A stretch of 9,878 bases of DNA from DASVEG01 sp036380695 (GCA_036380695.1 DASVEG010000093.1:1-9878), one strand, 5' to 3'; numbered from the stretch's first letter, positions 1-7,270 are shown. A program made the numbers and translations. The notes: a model not told the origin generated them from the sequence alone.

Positions 1-1
1 G

Positions 2-379
2 CGCGCCACAGCGGGGCAGATCATCGAGTTCGCAGGGGTCGAAGACTTCAGTTCTGCCCCGTTGCGGACGTTCTCTTCCGGGATGCTCGCCCGGTTGGCG
101 TTCGCGGTGGCGACGACGTGCGAGCCTGACGTGTTGTTGATCGACGAGGTGATGGCGGTGGGTGACCAGGATTTCCAGATCCGCTCGCGGCACCGGATCG
201 ACGAGCTGCTGCGGCGGGGCGCCGCGGTGGTGCTCGTGTCGCACGTCGCCGGGACGGTGAAGGAGTTGTCGCAACGGGTGCTGTGGCTCGACCGCGGCGA
301 CGCCATCGCGTACGGGCACCCCGCGACGGTGCTGGACGCGTACGCCGCGCAGGTCGACGCTACGCAGGGAGCGGCATGA
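2..379 (+). CDS. ABC transporter ATP-binding protein, polysaccharide export type (5' partial)
   Basis: This is the C-terminal 125 residues of an ATPase; the Walker A region lies before the window. Visible in order are the ABC signature FSSGM (about residues 24-28 of the visible part), Walker B with catalytic Glu in DVLLIDE followed by the D-loop region VMAVGD, and the switch His in VSH. The signature form FSSGM and the IDEVMAVGD block are characteristic of the Wzt/TagH/RfbE branch, which powers export of undecaprenyl-linked glycans or teichoic acids across the inner membrane. The chain stops about 45 residues after the switch His, so it lacks the C-terminal carbohydrate-binding domain of long Wzt proteins. 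Its permease partner is presumably upstream and outside the window. The stop codon overlaps the next gene's start as ATGA, which implies co-translation. The family call is strong; the exported substrate cannot be read from this fragment. Confidence 0.93.
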   Translation, partial: RATAGQIIEFAGVEDFSSAPLRTFSSGMLARLAFAVATTCEPDVLLIDEVMAVGDQDFQIRSRHRIDELLRRGAAVVLVSHVAGTVKELSQRVLWLDRGDAIAYGHPATVLDAYAAQVDATQGAA

Positions 380-1527
380 CGATCGACGACGTCTGCTTCG
401 TCTCGACGTGGGACGTGTCGTGCGGCATCGCGAAGTACACCGCCGCGCTGCGCGGCGCGCTCGACGACTCGGGCGTGGCGACGTCGGTGCTGACGATCGA
501 CCGCCAGCAGCTCGGGCGGTTGGCGCGCCGCGAGCTCGCGTCGTACTTCGACGACCTCGGGCGCGAGGCCGCTGGTCATCGCGTGGTGCACGTGCAGCAC
601 GAGTTCGGGTTCTTCGCGGGGTCGTACGGTCACCCCGAGTCGGTCGCCAACCTGCGCCGTTTCCTGAAGGCCGCGCGCCGGGGGGCCGAGCGCGTCGTCG
701 TCACGTTCCACTCGCTGCCGCCCGTGCCGTTCTGGCCCCACCGCACGCTCGCCGGCGTCGCCCGCGAGCAGTTCCTCGCGCAGGTCTGGCGGGTGGCGGT
801 GGCCAAGCTGTTGCGAGGCGACGGCGTTCGTGTCGTCGCGCCGAGTCGCTACCAGCGGAGGCTGCTCATCGACAGCGGGGTCGACCCGTCGGTCATCTCG
901 CTCATCTCCCAAGGTGCCCCGACGTTCAGCCACCGGCGTACGAGGGCTGGGGCGCGTGCCGCGCTCGGGATCGACGAGGAGGCGAAGGTCGTGGTGCTGT
1001 TCGGCTTCGTCGCCGCGCACAAGGGACACCTCGTCGCGATCAACGCGCTCCGCGCCTTGCCGGCGTCGTACCACCTCGTCGTCGTGGGCGGGCCGCATCC
1101 ACACAACAACGACCCGACCTACGAGAAGGTGCTCTCCGCCCTCCGCAGGCGTCCCGCCCTCCGCCCTCGCGTGCACGTCACGGGGTGGGTCGAGGACGAC
1201 GAGGTCGCGGACTGGTTCGCGGCGTCCGACGTCGCTATTGCTCCGTACATCGACTCACGCCTCGTAACGTCGGCCGCAGCGGTGTGGGCGCTCGCGTCGG
1301 GGCGGCCGCTCATCGCGAGCGACCTCCCGGTGTTCCGCGAGCTGGTCGACGACTGGGACTGCGCGGAGCTCGTCGCGCCGGACGCGCCCAACCGGCTGGC
1401 CGAGACGATCCAGCGCATCGTCGACGACGACGAGCGGAGCAAGGAGCTCGTAGAGAACGCGGCAGAGGCCGCGACCGCGTGGGCGTGGCCCCGCGTCGCG
1501 GAGGAACACGTCCAGATCTATCGCTGA
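376..1527 (+). CDS. GT4-like GT-B glycosyltransferase
   Basis: This 383-residue protein is probably a sugar-nucleotide-dependent transferase acting at the cytoplasmic membrane face. The frame stays open upstream, but the start is set at ATG 376 because it forms an ATGA overlap with the ABC gene, has GGAG a few bases before it, and opens directly into the fold. The N-terminal Rossmann half carries WDVSCGIAKY (12-21) and HVQHEFGFF (72-80), both typical of a GT4 subgroup. The C-terminal half starts at GFVAAHKG (210-217), with GWVEDDEVADWFAASDVAIA (270-289) and then ALASGRPLIAS. The usual GT4 E-x7-E pair is absent: Leu and Trp stand where the two Glu residues would be. Some GT4 relatives with a Ser/Gly-rich version of this loop share that change, so activity is not ruled out. 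The gene ends in a 10-bp tail-to-tail overlap with the opposing glycosyltransferase. Donor and acceptor are unknown. Confidence 0.9.
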   Translation: MTIDDVCFVSTWDVSCGIAKYTAALRGALDDSGVATSVLTIDRQQLGRLARRELASYFDDLGREAAGHRVVHVQHEFGFFAGSYGHPESVANLRRFLKAARRGAERVVVTFHSLPPVPFWPHRTLAGVAREQFLAQVWRVAVAKLLRGDGVRVVAPSRYQRRLLIDSGVDPSVISLISQGAPTFSHRRTRAGARAALGIDEEAKVVVLFGFVAAHKGHLVAINALRALPASYHLVVVGGPHPHNNDPTYEKVLSALRRRPALRPRVHVTGWVEDDEVADWFAASDVAIAPYIDSRLVTSAAAVWALASGRPLIASDLPVFRELVDDWDCAELVAPDAPNRLAETIQRIVDDDERSKELVENAAEAATAWAWPRVAEEHVQIYR

Positions 1528-3749
1528 ACGCGTTCCATCAGATCGAGGAGCGCGGCGGCGACGGCGACCGGTTCGCGGGCCCCATCTGTCGGCGGGGCGT
1601 CGTCGGACATGGCTCGCGCCACGGCGTGCGCGACGTCCACCGCGGCCGCGTCGCTTCGTAGCCGCACGACGCCGCTCGCGGGCTCGCCGGCCCCGCCCGC
1701 GACCACCACGCGCCGGCGCGCGGTGAGCGCGAGGTCGACCAGCGACTCCGCGTCGCCACGACCTTCCGGACGGAGCACGACGTGGACGGTCGCGGTTGTC
1801 GACAGCGCGAGCAGGTCGGCTGGCTCCGGCGGGCCGTGGAGCAGCAGGCGCCTCGGGAGCTGCCCGCCGAACGCTCGCGTCGCGGCTTCGACGTCGCGCT
1901 GGCGCACGGCTCCGACGACGCGGACCGTCGACGGGAGGCCGATGGCCTCGAGCGCGTCGCACAGGTCGGCGGCGTCCTGCACCGTCCCCTCGGCGAAGGC
2001 GCCGAGATGCGCGGGGCGGAGCACGCACACGAGCGGCACCTTCCTGGCGCGCGCAGCGGCGTCGCGCTCGACCCCGCCTCCGTAGAGGAGCACGTCGTTG
2101 GAAGGCACCAGCTCGGCCGTGGGCTTGCGCGCGTGCCAAGCGAGAGGAGGCGCGATGCGGTGAACCGGCACCGACCCATGGCCGACGACCGTCGCGACGC
2201 GATGCTCGTCGACGCGGTCGCGGACGACCAGCGCGCAGGCCGCCGCCGCGAGCTCGCGGACCGCGTCGGCGTGCGGCAGCACGGGGTCGAGGTCCCACAG
2301 CACGGCGACGCCCGAGCGTGCGCGAAGCGTCGCCGCTGCCCAGACCGTCGCTTCGTGCGAGTCGACGAGGCACGCGAGTGGCCCGGGGAATCGGGGCGCA
2401 CCCGTGGGGAGCGCGTCGGACGTGAAGCGCCCGACCGGTGAGGCGGGCACGGCCCCGTCGAACCCGGCGAAGGAAACGCGGGCGAGGCCGACCATGGCCT
2501 CCGCGGTGGTGAGCATCGCGCGGGCGGGTGTGCCCACCACCGGCGACGATCGCACCGCGACGACCGCCCGGCGAGCCGGCGGCTGCAGCGGGCGCACCCA
2601 TGGCCCGACGTGCGCGCGGGCACGCGGCGCGCGTGCGGCGTCTTCGTACGCGCGGACGACGCCCTCGGCTGTCGACGACCAGCTGAACGCTCGCTGCCTT
2701 TCGCGCCCGTACGCGACGAGCGCGCGGCGCAACTCCTCGTCGCGCGCCACACGCGCGATCGCGTTGGCTATCGACTCGGGACGCGTCGGGTCGAACGTCG
2801 CGAGCGGATGGCCGAGCACCTCGCCGCAACCCGTCGTCGCGGACGCCACCACCGGTACGCCGGCGGCCATCGCCTCGAGGATCGGGTACCCGAAGCCTTC
2901 GTGCAGCGACGGGTACACGACGGCGAGGCAGCGCTCGAACAGTGCCGCCAGCACCTCGTCGCTCACCCAGCCGCACAGCCGCACGCGTTCGCCCACACCG
3001 TGGTCGTCGGCCACGCGGGCGAGCCGGTCGCGCACCTCTGGCGGCGACCACGACGCGACGACGAGCTGCGTCGATTCCCGCACGTCGCCCGGGAGCGCGG
3101 CGAAGGCCGCGATCAGGCGTTCGAGGTTCTTGCGGGGGTCGACCGAGCCGCCCGTGTAGAGGAAGAACGGCGCGCGAACACCATCCGGCAGGCGTGCGCT
3201 CCGCCGGGAGGCGACCGCGTGGCGGGGGATGCCGGTGCCGACGACGCGCACCTTGCCTGGAACGAGCCCGAGCCGGGCGATGCCTTCGTTCGCCGCCTCG
3301 CGTCCGAGGCACACCACCGCGTCGGCCTGGGTCACCACCTCGGCGCGCCGCTGCCACCACCGGCGAATGTGCTCGCCGTAGCCCAGGCCGGGCGTGAGGG
3401 GGATCGTGTCGTACAGCGTGACGACTCGCGCGACGCGAGGTCCGGCGAGCGCTCCTGGCACCAGATCGGCGCGGCGGACGCTCTCGAACGGCGACGTGAC
3501 GTGGTGGACGTCGACCTGCAGCGCCGAGCACCGCGCCGCCGTGACGAGCGACGCGCGCGCAGCGAACACGTCGACGATGTCCGACGACGGGAGCTTGTGG
3601 TCGACGATGCCCACCAGGTCGACGCGGTGACGGCCGCCGTCTCGCCCGTCGAGCAACTCGGTCGCGAGCCCGTCGATCCAGCGGGCGATGCCGCCCTTCA
3701 GGTAACGGTCCGGCGCCTGCGTGCCACGGAGGTCGAAGGCGACCCTCAC
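1518..3749 (-). CDS. Two-domain glycosyltransferase (active GT4 half plus degenerate GT-B-like half)
   Basis: The 743-residue protein is about twice the length of a normal GT4 enzyme. The start is placed at GTG 3749 because it overlaps the upstream stop as GTGA and opens into VRVAFDLRG; the longer open frame upstream is Arg-rich and is a shadow of the neighbouring gene. Residues 1 to about 375 form a complete GT4 unit: HHVTSPFE, VVTLYDTIPL, the phosphate-binding DPRKN (about 204-208), LCGWVSDEVLAALFE, and an intact E-x7-E pair in HEGFGYPILEAMAAG (Glu284 and Glu292). Residues from about 395 to 743 repeat the outline of a GT-B C-terminal half (RLLLHGPPEPADLLAL, then a Rossmann-like strand RRVVVAGGAG) but have no E-x7-E and no RKN-type motif. 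I infer that the second half is a decayed or non-catalytic glycosyltransferase domain. This is the last gene of the - strand unit. Confidence 0.88.
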   Translation of the reverse strand: MRVAFDLRGTQAPDRYLKGGIARWIDGLATELLDGRDGGRHRVDLVGIVDHKLPSSDIVDVFAARASLVTAARCSALQVDVHHVTSPFESVRRADLVPGALAGPRVARVVTLYDTIPLTPGLGYGEHIRRWWQRRAEVVTQADAVVCLGREAANEGIARLGLVPGKVRVVGTGIPRHAVASRRSARLPDGVRAPFFLYTGGSVDPRKNLERLIAAFAALPGDVRESTQLVVASWSPPEVRDRLARVADDHGVGERVRLCGWVSDEVLAALFERCLAVVYPSLHEGFGYPILEAMAAGVPVVASATTGCGEVLGHPLATFDPTRPESIANAIARVARDEELRRALVAYGRERQRAFSWSSTAEGVVRAYEDAARAPRARAHVGPWVRPLQPPARRAVVAVRSSPVVGTPARAMLTTAEAMVGLARVSFAGFDGAVPASPVGRFTSDALPTGAPRFPGPLACLVDSHEATVWAAATLRARSGVAVLWDLDPVLPHADAVRELAAAACALVVRDRVDEHRVATVVGHGSVPVHRIAPPLAWHARKPTAELVPSNDVLLYGGGVERDAAARARKVPLVCVLRPAHLGAFAEGTVQDAADLCDALEAIGLPSTVRVVGAVRQRDVEAATRAFGGQLPRRLLLHGPPEPADLLALSTTATVHVVLRPEGRGDAESLVDLALTARRRVVVAGGAGEPASGVVRLRSDAAAVDVAHAVARAMSDDAPPTDGAREPVAVAAALLDLMERVQR

Positions 3750-4621
3750 GCCCCGCTCGACCGGCAGGCGACGATCATGGCGAGGACGTCGTCGCCGTCG
3801 AGCCCGTTGGCGGCAGCGGCGACCCACGGCCCTGACCCAGAGCGCACCACGTCCTCGCGACGGTCGACGGTCCAACCGGCGGGCAGCGCACCTGGCGTCG
3901 CGACGTCGAACGAGTCCGTGCTCGACGGCAACCCGATCACCATCGGCCCGTCGACGACCTCGGCGGCAGCCGCGAGCAGCGCGCCGCGCCGTGCCGCGGT
4001 CGACCCCGAACGATCCCGGTCGACGTGCACGACGGCCGCGCCGAACCTGCGGCCCTTGCCGGCCACGACGTCGAGCGTCGGGAGCGGTCGGAGCAACGGG
4101 TGCTCGGGAACGTCGCCGACGACAGCCGTCTCGACCACCACCTCGTGGCCGCGCGATGCGAGGCCGAGCGCCACCGGGACGGCGAGCGTGCCGCAGGCGA
4201 GCACGCGATCCGCGGGGCGAAGGTTGGCGAGCGCGGCCGCGGCGAACGTCTCGAAGGCGCGAGCGGCGCCGTCTTCGCGCGCGCGCCGGATGCCCGCAGG
4301 CGGCGCGCCGTCGCCGGCTTCGATCAACAGCGCCTCGAGCCGCCCGAGGCGCTCGGCGATCGCGTCGAGCGTCTCCTCCTGGTACGCGCGTTCGGAGGTG
4401 ACCGTCGCCGCCGTCGACTGCTCGAGCCGGGCGACGAGTGTGTGCAACTCGCGAATGGTCTTGTCGTTCTGCTCCGCGATGTGCGATCCGTAGCGTTCGA
4501 GGCGGTCGAGACGTTCGTGGAGCGGAGGGCGGTCGTCGCCGGCCGCGCCCAGGCGCGCGTCGACGAGCCGCAACGTCGGGTGGCCGCGCCTGACCAGCCG
4601 TGCGAGCGTGCGCTTGATCAC
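3746..4621 (-). CDS. Coiled-coil protein with degenerate methyltransferase-like domain
   Basis: This 291-residue protein is not confidently assigned to a family. The start is GTG 4621, which forms a GTGA overlap with the methyltransferase stop; the frame upstream is an Arg-rich shadow. The first 30 residues are basic (VIKRTLARLVRRG). Residues 34 to about 100 form a long coiled coil, with hydrophobic 3-4 spacing at Leu34, Leu38, Leu41, Ile48, Asn52, Leu59, Leu62 and Leu66, and a second stretch with Leu85, Ile88, Leu92 and Leu95. The C-terminal part resembles a Rossmann methyltransferase: DRVLACGTLAVPVALGLA followed by GHEVVVETA. It lacks the GxGxG of motif I. Its position between two methyltransferase-type genes and a glycosyltransferase suggests a structural or length-control role in glycan assembly, loosely like the coiled-coil part of WbdD. 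That comparison is inference from architecture only. Confidence 0.75.
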   Translation of the reverse strand: MIKRTLARLVRRGHPTLRLVDARLGAAGDDRPPLHERLDRLERYGSHIAEQNDKTIRELHTLVARLEQSTAATVTSERAYQEETLDAIAERLGRLEALLIEAGDGAPPAGIRRAREDGAARAFETFAAAALANLRPADRVLACGTLAVPVALGLASRGHEVVVETAVVGDVPEHPLLRPLPTLDVVAGKGRRFGAAVVHVDRDRSGSTAARRGALLAAAAEVVDGPMVIGLPSSTDSFDVATPGALPAGWTVDRREDVVRSGSGPWVAAAANGLDGDDVLAMIVACRSSGA

Positions 4622-5433
4622 GCTGTCACCTTCCGCAGCGCGAGCGACACCGACGTCATCGTCCGCGGCTGCTCCTCGACGATCGCCAAGAGCCCGAGGT
4701 GCGGGCGCGAGTCGAGCCCTGCAGCGGCGACGCGGGAGTGCACACGGAAGTCGACAGCGGGTGGGCCTTGCGCGGGCCACCGGATGAAGTCGGTGCCGCC
4801 GAACAACTCGAGCGACGGGATGTCCGCGACGAGCCCGAGGAGCACGTCGGGATCCATCAACCACGTGCTCGGGATCTGCGGCTCCGCGAGACCGTCGGTT
4901 GGCTGCTCGGTCGTCACGAACACGATGCCGCCGGGCCGCACCACCCGAGCCATCTCCGCGAGCGCGCGGGCCGCGCCCTCGAGCTGGCCGAAGTGCTCGA
5001 TCGAGCCGAACGACACGACGAAGTCGAACTCGTCGTCGTCGAAGCGGAGGTCGAGCGCGTCCATCCACGACACGTGCAGGCGGCCGCGCCGGTAGGGGTA
5101 CGGCGCGTAGACGTCCGGGTCGGTCAGCATCGTCGACGACGCCTCGGCGTCCTTGAAGTCCGACGATCCGTAGAGGTCGGTTGCGAAGACGCGGCGGCAA
5201 CGGTTGGCGAGGTAGTAGAGGATCGCCTCGTGGCCGGCTGCCACGCTGAGCCCGACCGCGTCGTCGTGCAGCACGCCGCCCGCTTCGAGCGCGAGCACAC
5301 CGACCGCGAACTCCCAGTTCTTGCGGTGGCGTGCGGCGGCACCATGACCACCGACGATGTCACCGATCAAGCGAACGACGTCGGGCCGGTCGAAGTCGTC
5401 CGCTCGTAGGGTGCGGGTGAGGGCGAACGTCAT
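4618..5433 (-). CDS. Class I SAM-dependent methyltransferase
   Basis: This 271-residue protein is a Methyltransf_11-type enzyme, predicted to transfer a methyl group from S-adenosylmethionine, probably to a sugar of the glycan made by this locus. The SAM-binding motif I is the variant GLSVAAGHEA (61-70), followed by a strand ending at acidic Asp86 in RRVFATDLYG, which should hold the ribose. Then come the motif II region FDFVVSFGSIEHFGQ (136-150) and the post-motif strand VVRPGGIVFVTTE (164-176). The motif I variant with AGHEA instead of GxGxG is one I associate with methyltransferases of surface-polysaccharide clusters. The start is ATG 5433, in ATGA overlap with the FkbM fusion gene; the end overlaps the coiled-coil gene as GTGA. 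The methylation target cannot be read from the sequence. The N-terminal domain of the upstream gene appears to be a diverged relative. Confidence 0.9.
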   Translation of the reverse strand: MTFALTRTLRADDFDRPDVVRLIGDIVGGHGAAARHRKNWEFAVGVLALEAGGVLHDDAVGLSVAAGHEAILYYLANRCRRVFATDLYGSSDFKDAEASSTMLTDPDVYAPYPYRRGRLHVSWMDALDLRFDDDEFDFVVSFGSIEHFGQLEGAARALAEMARVVRPGGIVFVTTEQPTDGLAEPQIPSTWLMDPDVLLGLVADIPSLELFGGTDFIRWPAQGPPAVDFRVHSRVAAAGLDSRPHLGLLAIVEEQPRTMTSVSLALRKVTA

Positions 5434-6992
5434 GAGCGCGCGGTCGCCGCGAGGGCGTCGATGCGGTCACGCGCCGCCTCCTTGACGGCCGGAGGTGCGT
5501 CGGTGGCGACGAGGTCTTGCAGCGCGTGCATGGCGAGCGCGGGCAGCGTCATCGTGTCGAACACGATCGCGTCCCTGACCCGTTGTTCCCAGCCGGGGTG
5601 CGCGCCAGTGAAGGCGTCGCGCGCGACGAAGATCGCGTCGCACCAGTTGAGCTGCGCATCGGGCGCGGAGAATTGGATGGGGAGGCTGTCGAAGTAGTGC
5701 AGCTCCGGCACCTCGGGCCGGTCCGTCACCGACTTCAGTGCGTAGTGCGCCAGGTTCCGTAGCCGCCACAGCGCGAACCCGTGCTCGTCGAGAAACGCGG
5801 CGATCTCGCCGTACAACGGCTGCCCAACGTTCACGGCCGAGAACTTCACTTCGACCTGTAACGCCCGCACGTCGCGCAGCAGGCGCGTCGAGCCCCGGAG
5901 CGCGTCCAGTTCGCCGCCTTCGATGTCGAGCTTGATCGCGTCGACGCGCTCCACGCCGTTGTCCGCGCACCAGTCGTCCAACCGCACGAACTCGACCTCG
6001 ACCACCTCGCGCACCTCGGCGCCGCGCTGGTATCCGAGGTGGGCCGTGCCGGCGAGGTCGGGGGTGAACCGCGACGACCCCCACGCGGCGCGGGTGATCT
6101 GGAACTCGGCGACCTCGGGCTCGGCCGCGAGTCCCTTGGCGACGAGCGTCGCGTCGACGACGCCCGCGTACTCGCGAGTCAGCCGATCGCACTCGGGCTC
6201 GTGGGGCTCGAACCCGACGAGGCGCACATGGGGCGCGAGGGCCACCCAGCTCGCGGCGAACCCGAAGCGGACGCCGCCGTCGATGACGACGACGCGATCG
6301 GCGAGGTGCGCGGCCAGGCGCCGCGACGATGCCGCCGCGGCGGGCTCCGGTGCGTCGTAGAGATCGTCCACCGGATACGGCTCACCGGTTCCCAGGTGCT
6401 TCATCACCGCGAGGTGCACGAGGCCGTCTACGGGCTCGCCGAGGTCGTCCCCCGCGAACGGTGCGACGAGGCTCCACCTGCGGCCGCCGAGCACGCGGCT
6501 CGCGAGCGCGTCCCCGTCGTCGCACCACGCGGAGAGCGACAAGACCCCGCCAGGTGCGAGCGCCCGGCACGCCTCGTCGAGCAGTGCCTCCTGCACCTCG
6601 GCATCCGCGGCGACGACGACGCCGTGCAGCGACCCGTCGCCGTGCGGCGCGAACACGTCGCCGGGCCCCTGGACGACCACCCGGCCGAGCGGCTCGCTCG
6701 GCTGGCCGACCGCGAACACGCGCCGCACGCGGCCAGCCAGCCAGCGGGCGACGACGTGGGCGGTGTCGCCGACAGTGAGGATCTCGGCATCGGCGTGCAC
6801 CGCCCCGCACAGCTGCAAGGTGTGCGTGGCCATGCCGGCTTGCCATAGTTCGTCACGATCCGGCTCGTCGGTCTCGACCACCGACCGCTCGCCGTCGGTG
6901 ACCGTGTGGATCGCGACGTGCAGCACGAGGTGCGCCACGTCGTCGACATTGCGCCGTCGGCTGATCGCGAAGGAAGGCGCTCCGCCAGCCAC
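5430..6992 (-). CDS. FkbM-family methyltransferase fused to an N-terminal degenerate methyltransferase domain
   Basis: With GTG 6992 as start the protein has 520 residues, against roughly 250 for a lone FkbM enzyme. Residues from about 220 to 450 are FkbM: VVVIDGGVRFGFAASWVAL as motif I (about 233-251), an acidic strand end in VGFEPHEPE (about 259-267), VEFVRLDDWC, and the hallmark KLDIEGGELDALRG (354-367) followed by LQVEVKF. Such enzymes O-methylate sugars or related polar groups. Residues 1 to about 215 resemble the neighbouring methyltransferase (ILTVGDTAH, RVRRVFAV, then ALAPGGVLSLSAW) but have lost the glycine-rich loop and the ribose-binding Asp, so this half is probably non-catalytic. 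The start is uncertain: no clear Shine-Dalgarno sequence precedes GTG 6992, and GTG 6938 is an alternative. The frame stays open further upstream, but the composition there (Ser, Pro, Arg, Cys) looks non-coding. First gene of the - strand unit. Confidence 0.85.
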   Translation of the reverse strand: MAGGAPSFAISRRRNVDDVAHLVLHVAIHTVTDGERSVVETDEPDRDELWQAGMATHTLQLCGAVHADAEILTVGDTAHVVARWLAGRVRRVFAVGQPSEPLGRVVVQGPGDVFAPHGDGSLHGVVVAADAEVQEALLDEACRALAPGGVLSLSAWCDDGDALASRVLGGRRWSLVAPFAGDDLGEPVDGLVHLAVMKHLGTGEPYPVDDLYDAPEPAAAASSRRLAAHLADRVVVIDGGVRFGFAASWVALAPHVRLVGFEPHEPECDRLTREYAGVVDATLVAKGLAAEPEVAEFQITRAAWGSSRFTPDLAGTAHLGYQRGAEVREVVEVEFVRLDDWCADNGVERVDAIKLDIEGGELDALRGSTRLLRDVRALQVEVKFSAVNVGQPLYGEIAAFLDEHGFALWRLRNLAHYALKSVTDRPEVPELHYFDSLPIQFSAPDAQLNWCDAIFVARDAFTGAHPGWEQRVRDAIVFDTMTLPALAMHALQDLVATDAPPAVKEAARDRIDALAATARS

Positions 6993-6995
6993 GGG

Positions 6996-7036
6996 CCAAA
7001 CGTAGCGGAGCCTCGTTTGGTCGGTGACGGCTCCGC
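6996..7036 (-). promoter_or_regulatory. Two interleaved perfect inverted repeats at the FkbM-fusion start
   Basis: Arm pair A is CCAAACG at 6996-7002 and CGTTTGG at 7014-7020 (7 bp, 11-nt spacer). Arm pair B is GCGGAGCC at 7005-7012 and GGCTCCGC at 7029-7036 (8 bp, 16-nt spacer). One arm of B lies in the loop of A, so as RNA the two stems either form a pseudoknot or exclude each other. On the - strand, the last arm ends three bases before GTG 6992, where a ribosome binding site would be. As DNA, pair A could instead be a repressor operator. The pairing is seen directly; a regulatory function is inferred. Confidence 0.45.
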
Positions 7037-7270
7037 GGGGAGGGCAGGCGGGTGGGGATGGTGCGGGTGTAGCTGGGAGTGCCGCTCCACCACTGCGCGA
7101 GGATGCGGTGGTTGCCGGTCGGTCACCTGGCACGAGTCGTCGCAGAGCCGACCGCGCGCTGCTGCACGCCGGGGTTCTGCTTCCTCCAGTCCCGCTGGTT
7201 GGGACGGGACCGTGCCCGTCGCGGCCGCAGGCACGTCCAGGATTGTCTGCCGATTCGAGTCGGTCCATTT

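Noticed and set aside
1255..3531. A 758-residue - strand open frame inside the two-domain glycosyltransferase
   Set aside because: It is dominated by Arg, Pro, Ala and Gly with no domains, a typical high-GC shadow. The frame with GT4 motifs is the real one.
2610..4493. A 627-residue + strand open frame antisense to the glycosyltransferase and coiled-coil genes
   Set aside because: It has Arg/Ala/Asp-rich low-complexity composition and no recognisable domain, and it is antisense to two well-supported genes linked by stop/start overlaps.
7063..7074. A 12-bp identity to the 5' end of tRNA-Gly (GCGGGTGTAGCT) in the intergenic region
   Set aside because: No anticodon or T-arm follows, and a 12-bp match between two places in 10 kb of GC-rich DNA is expected by chance.
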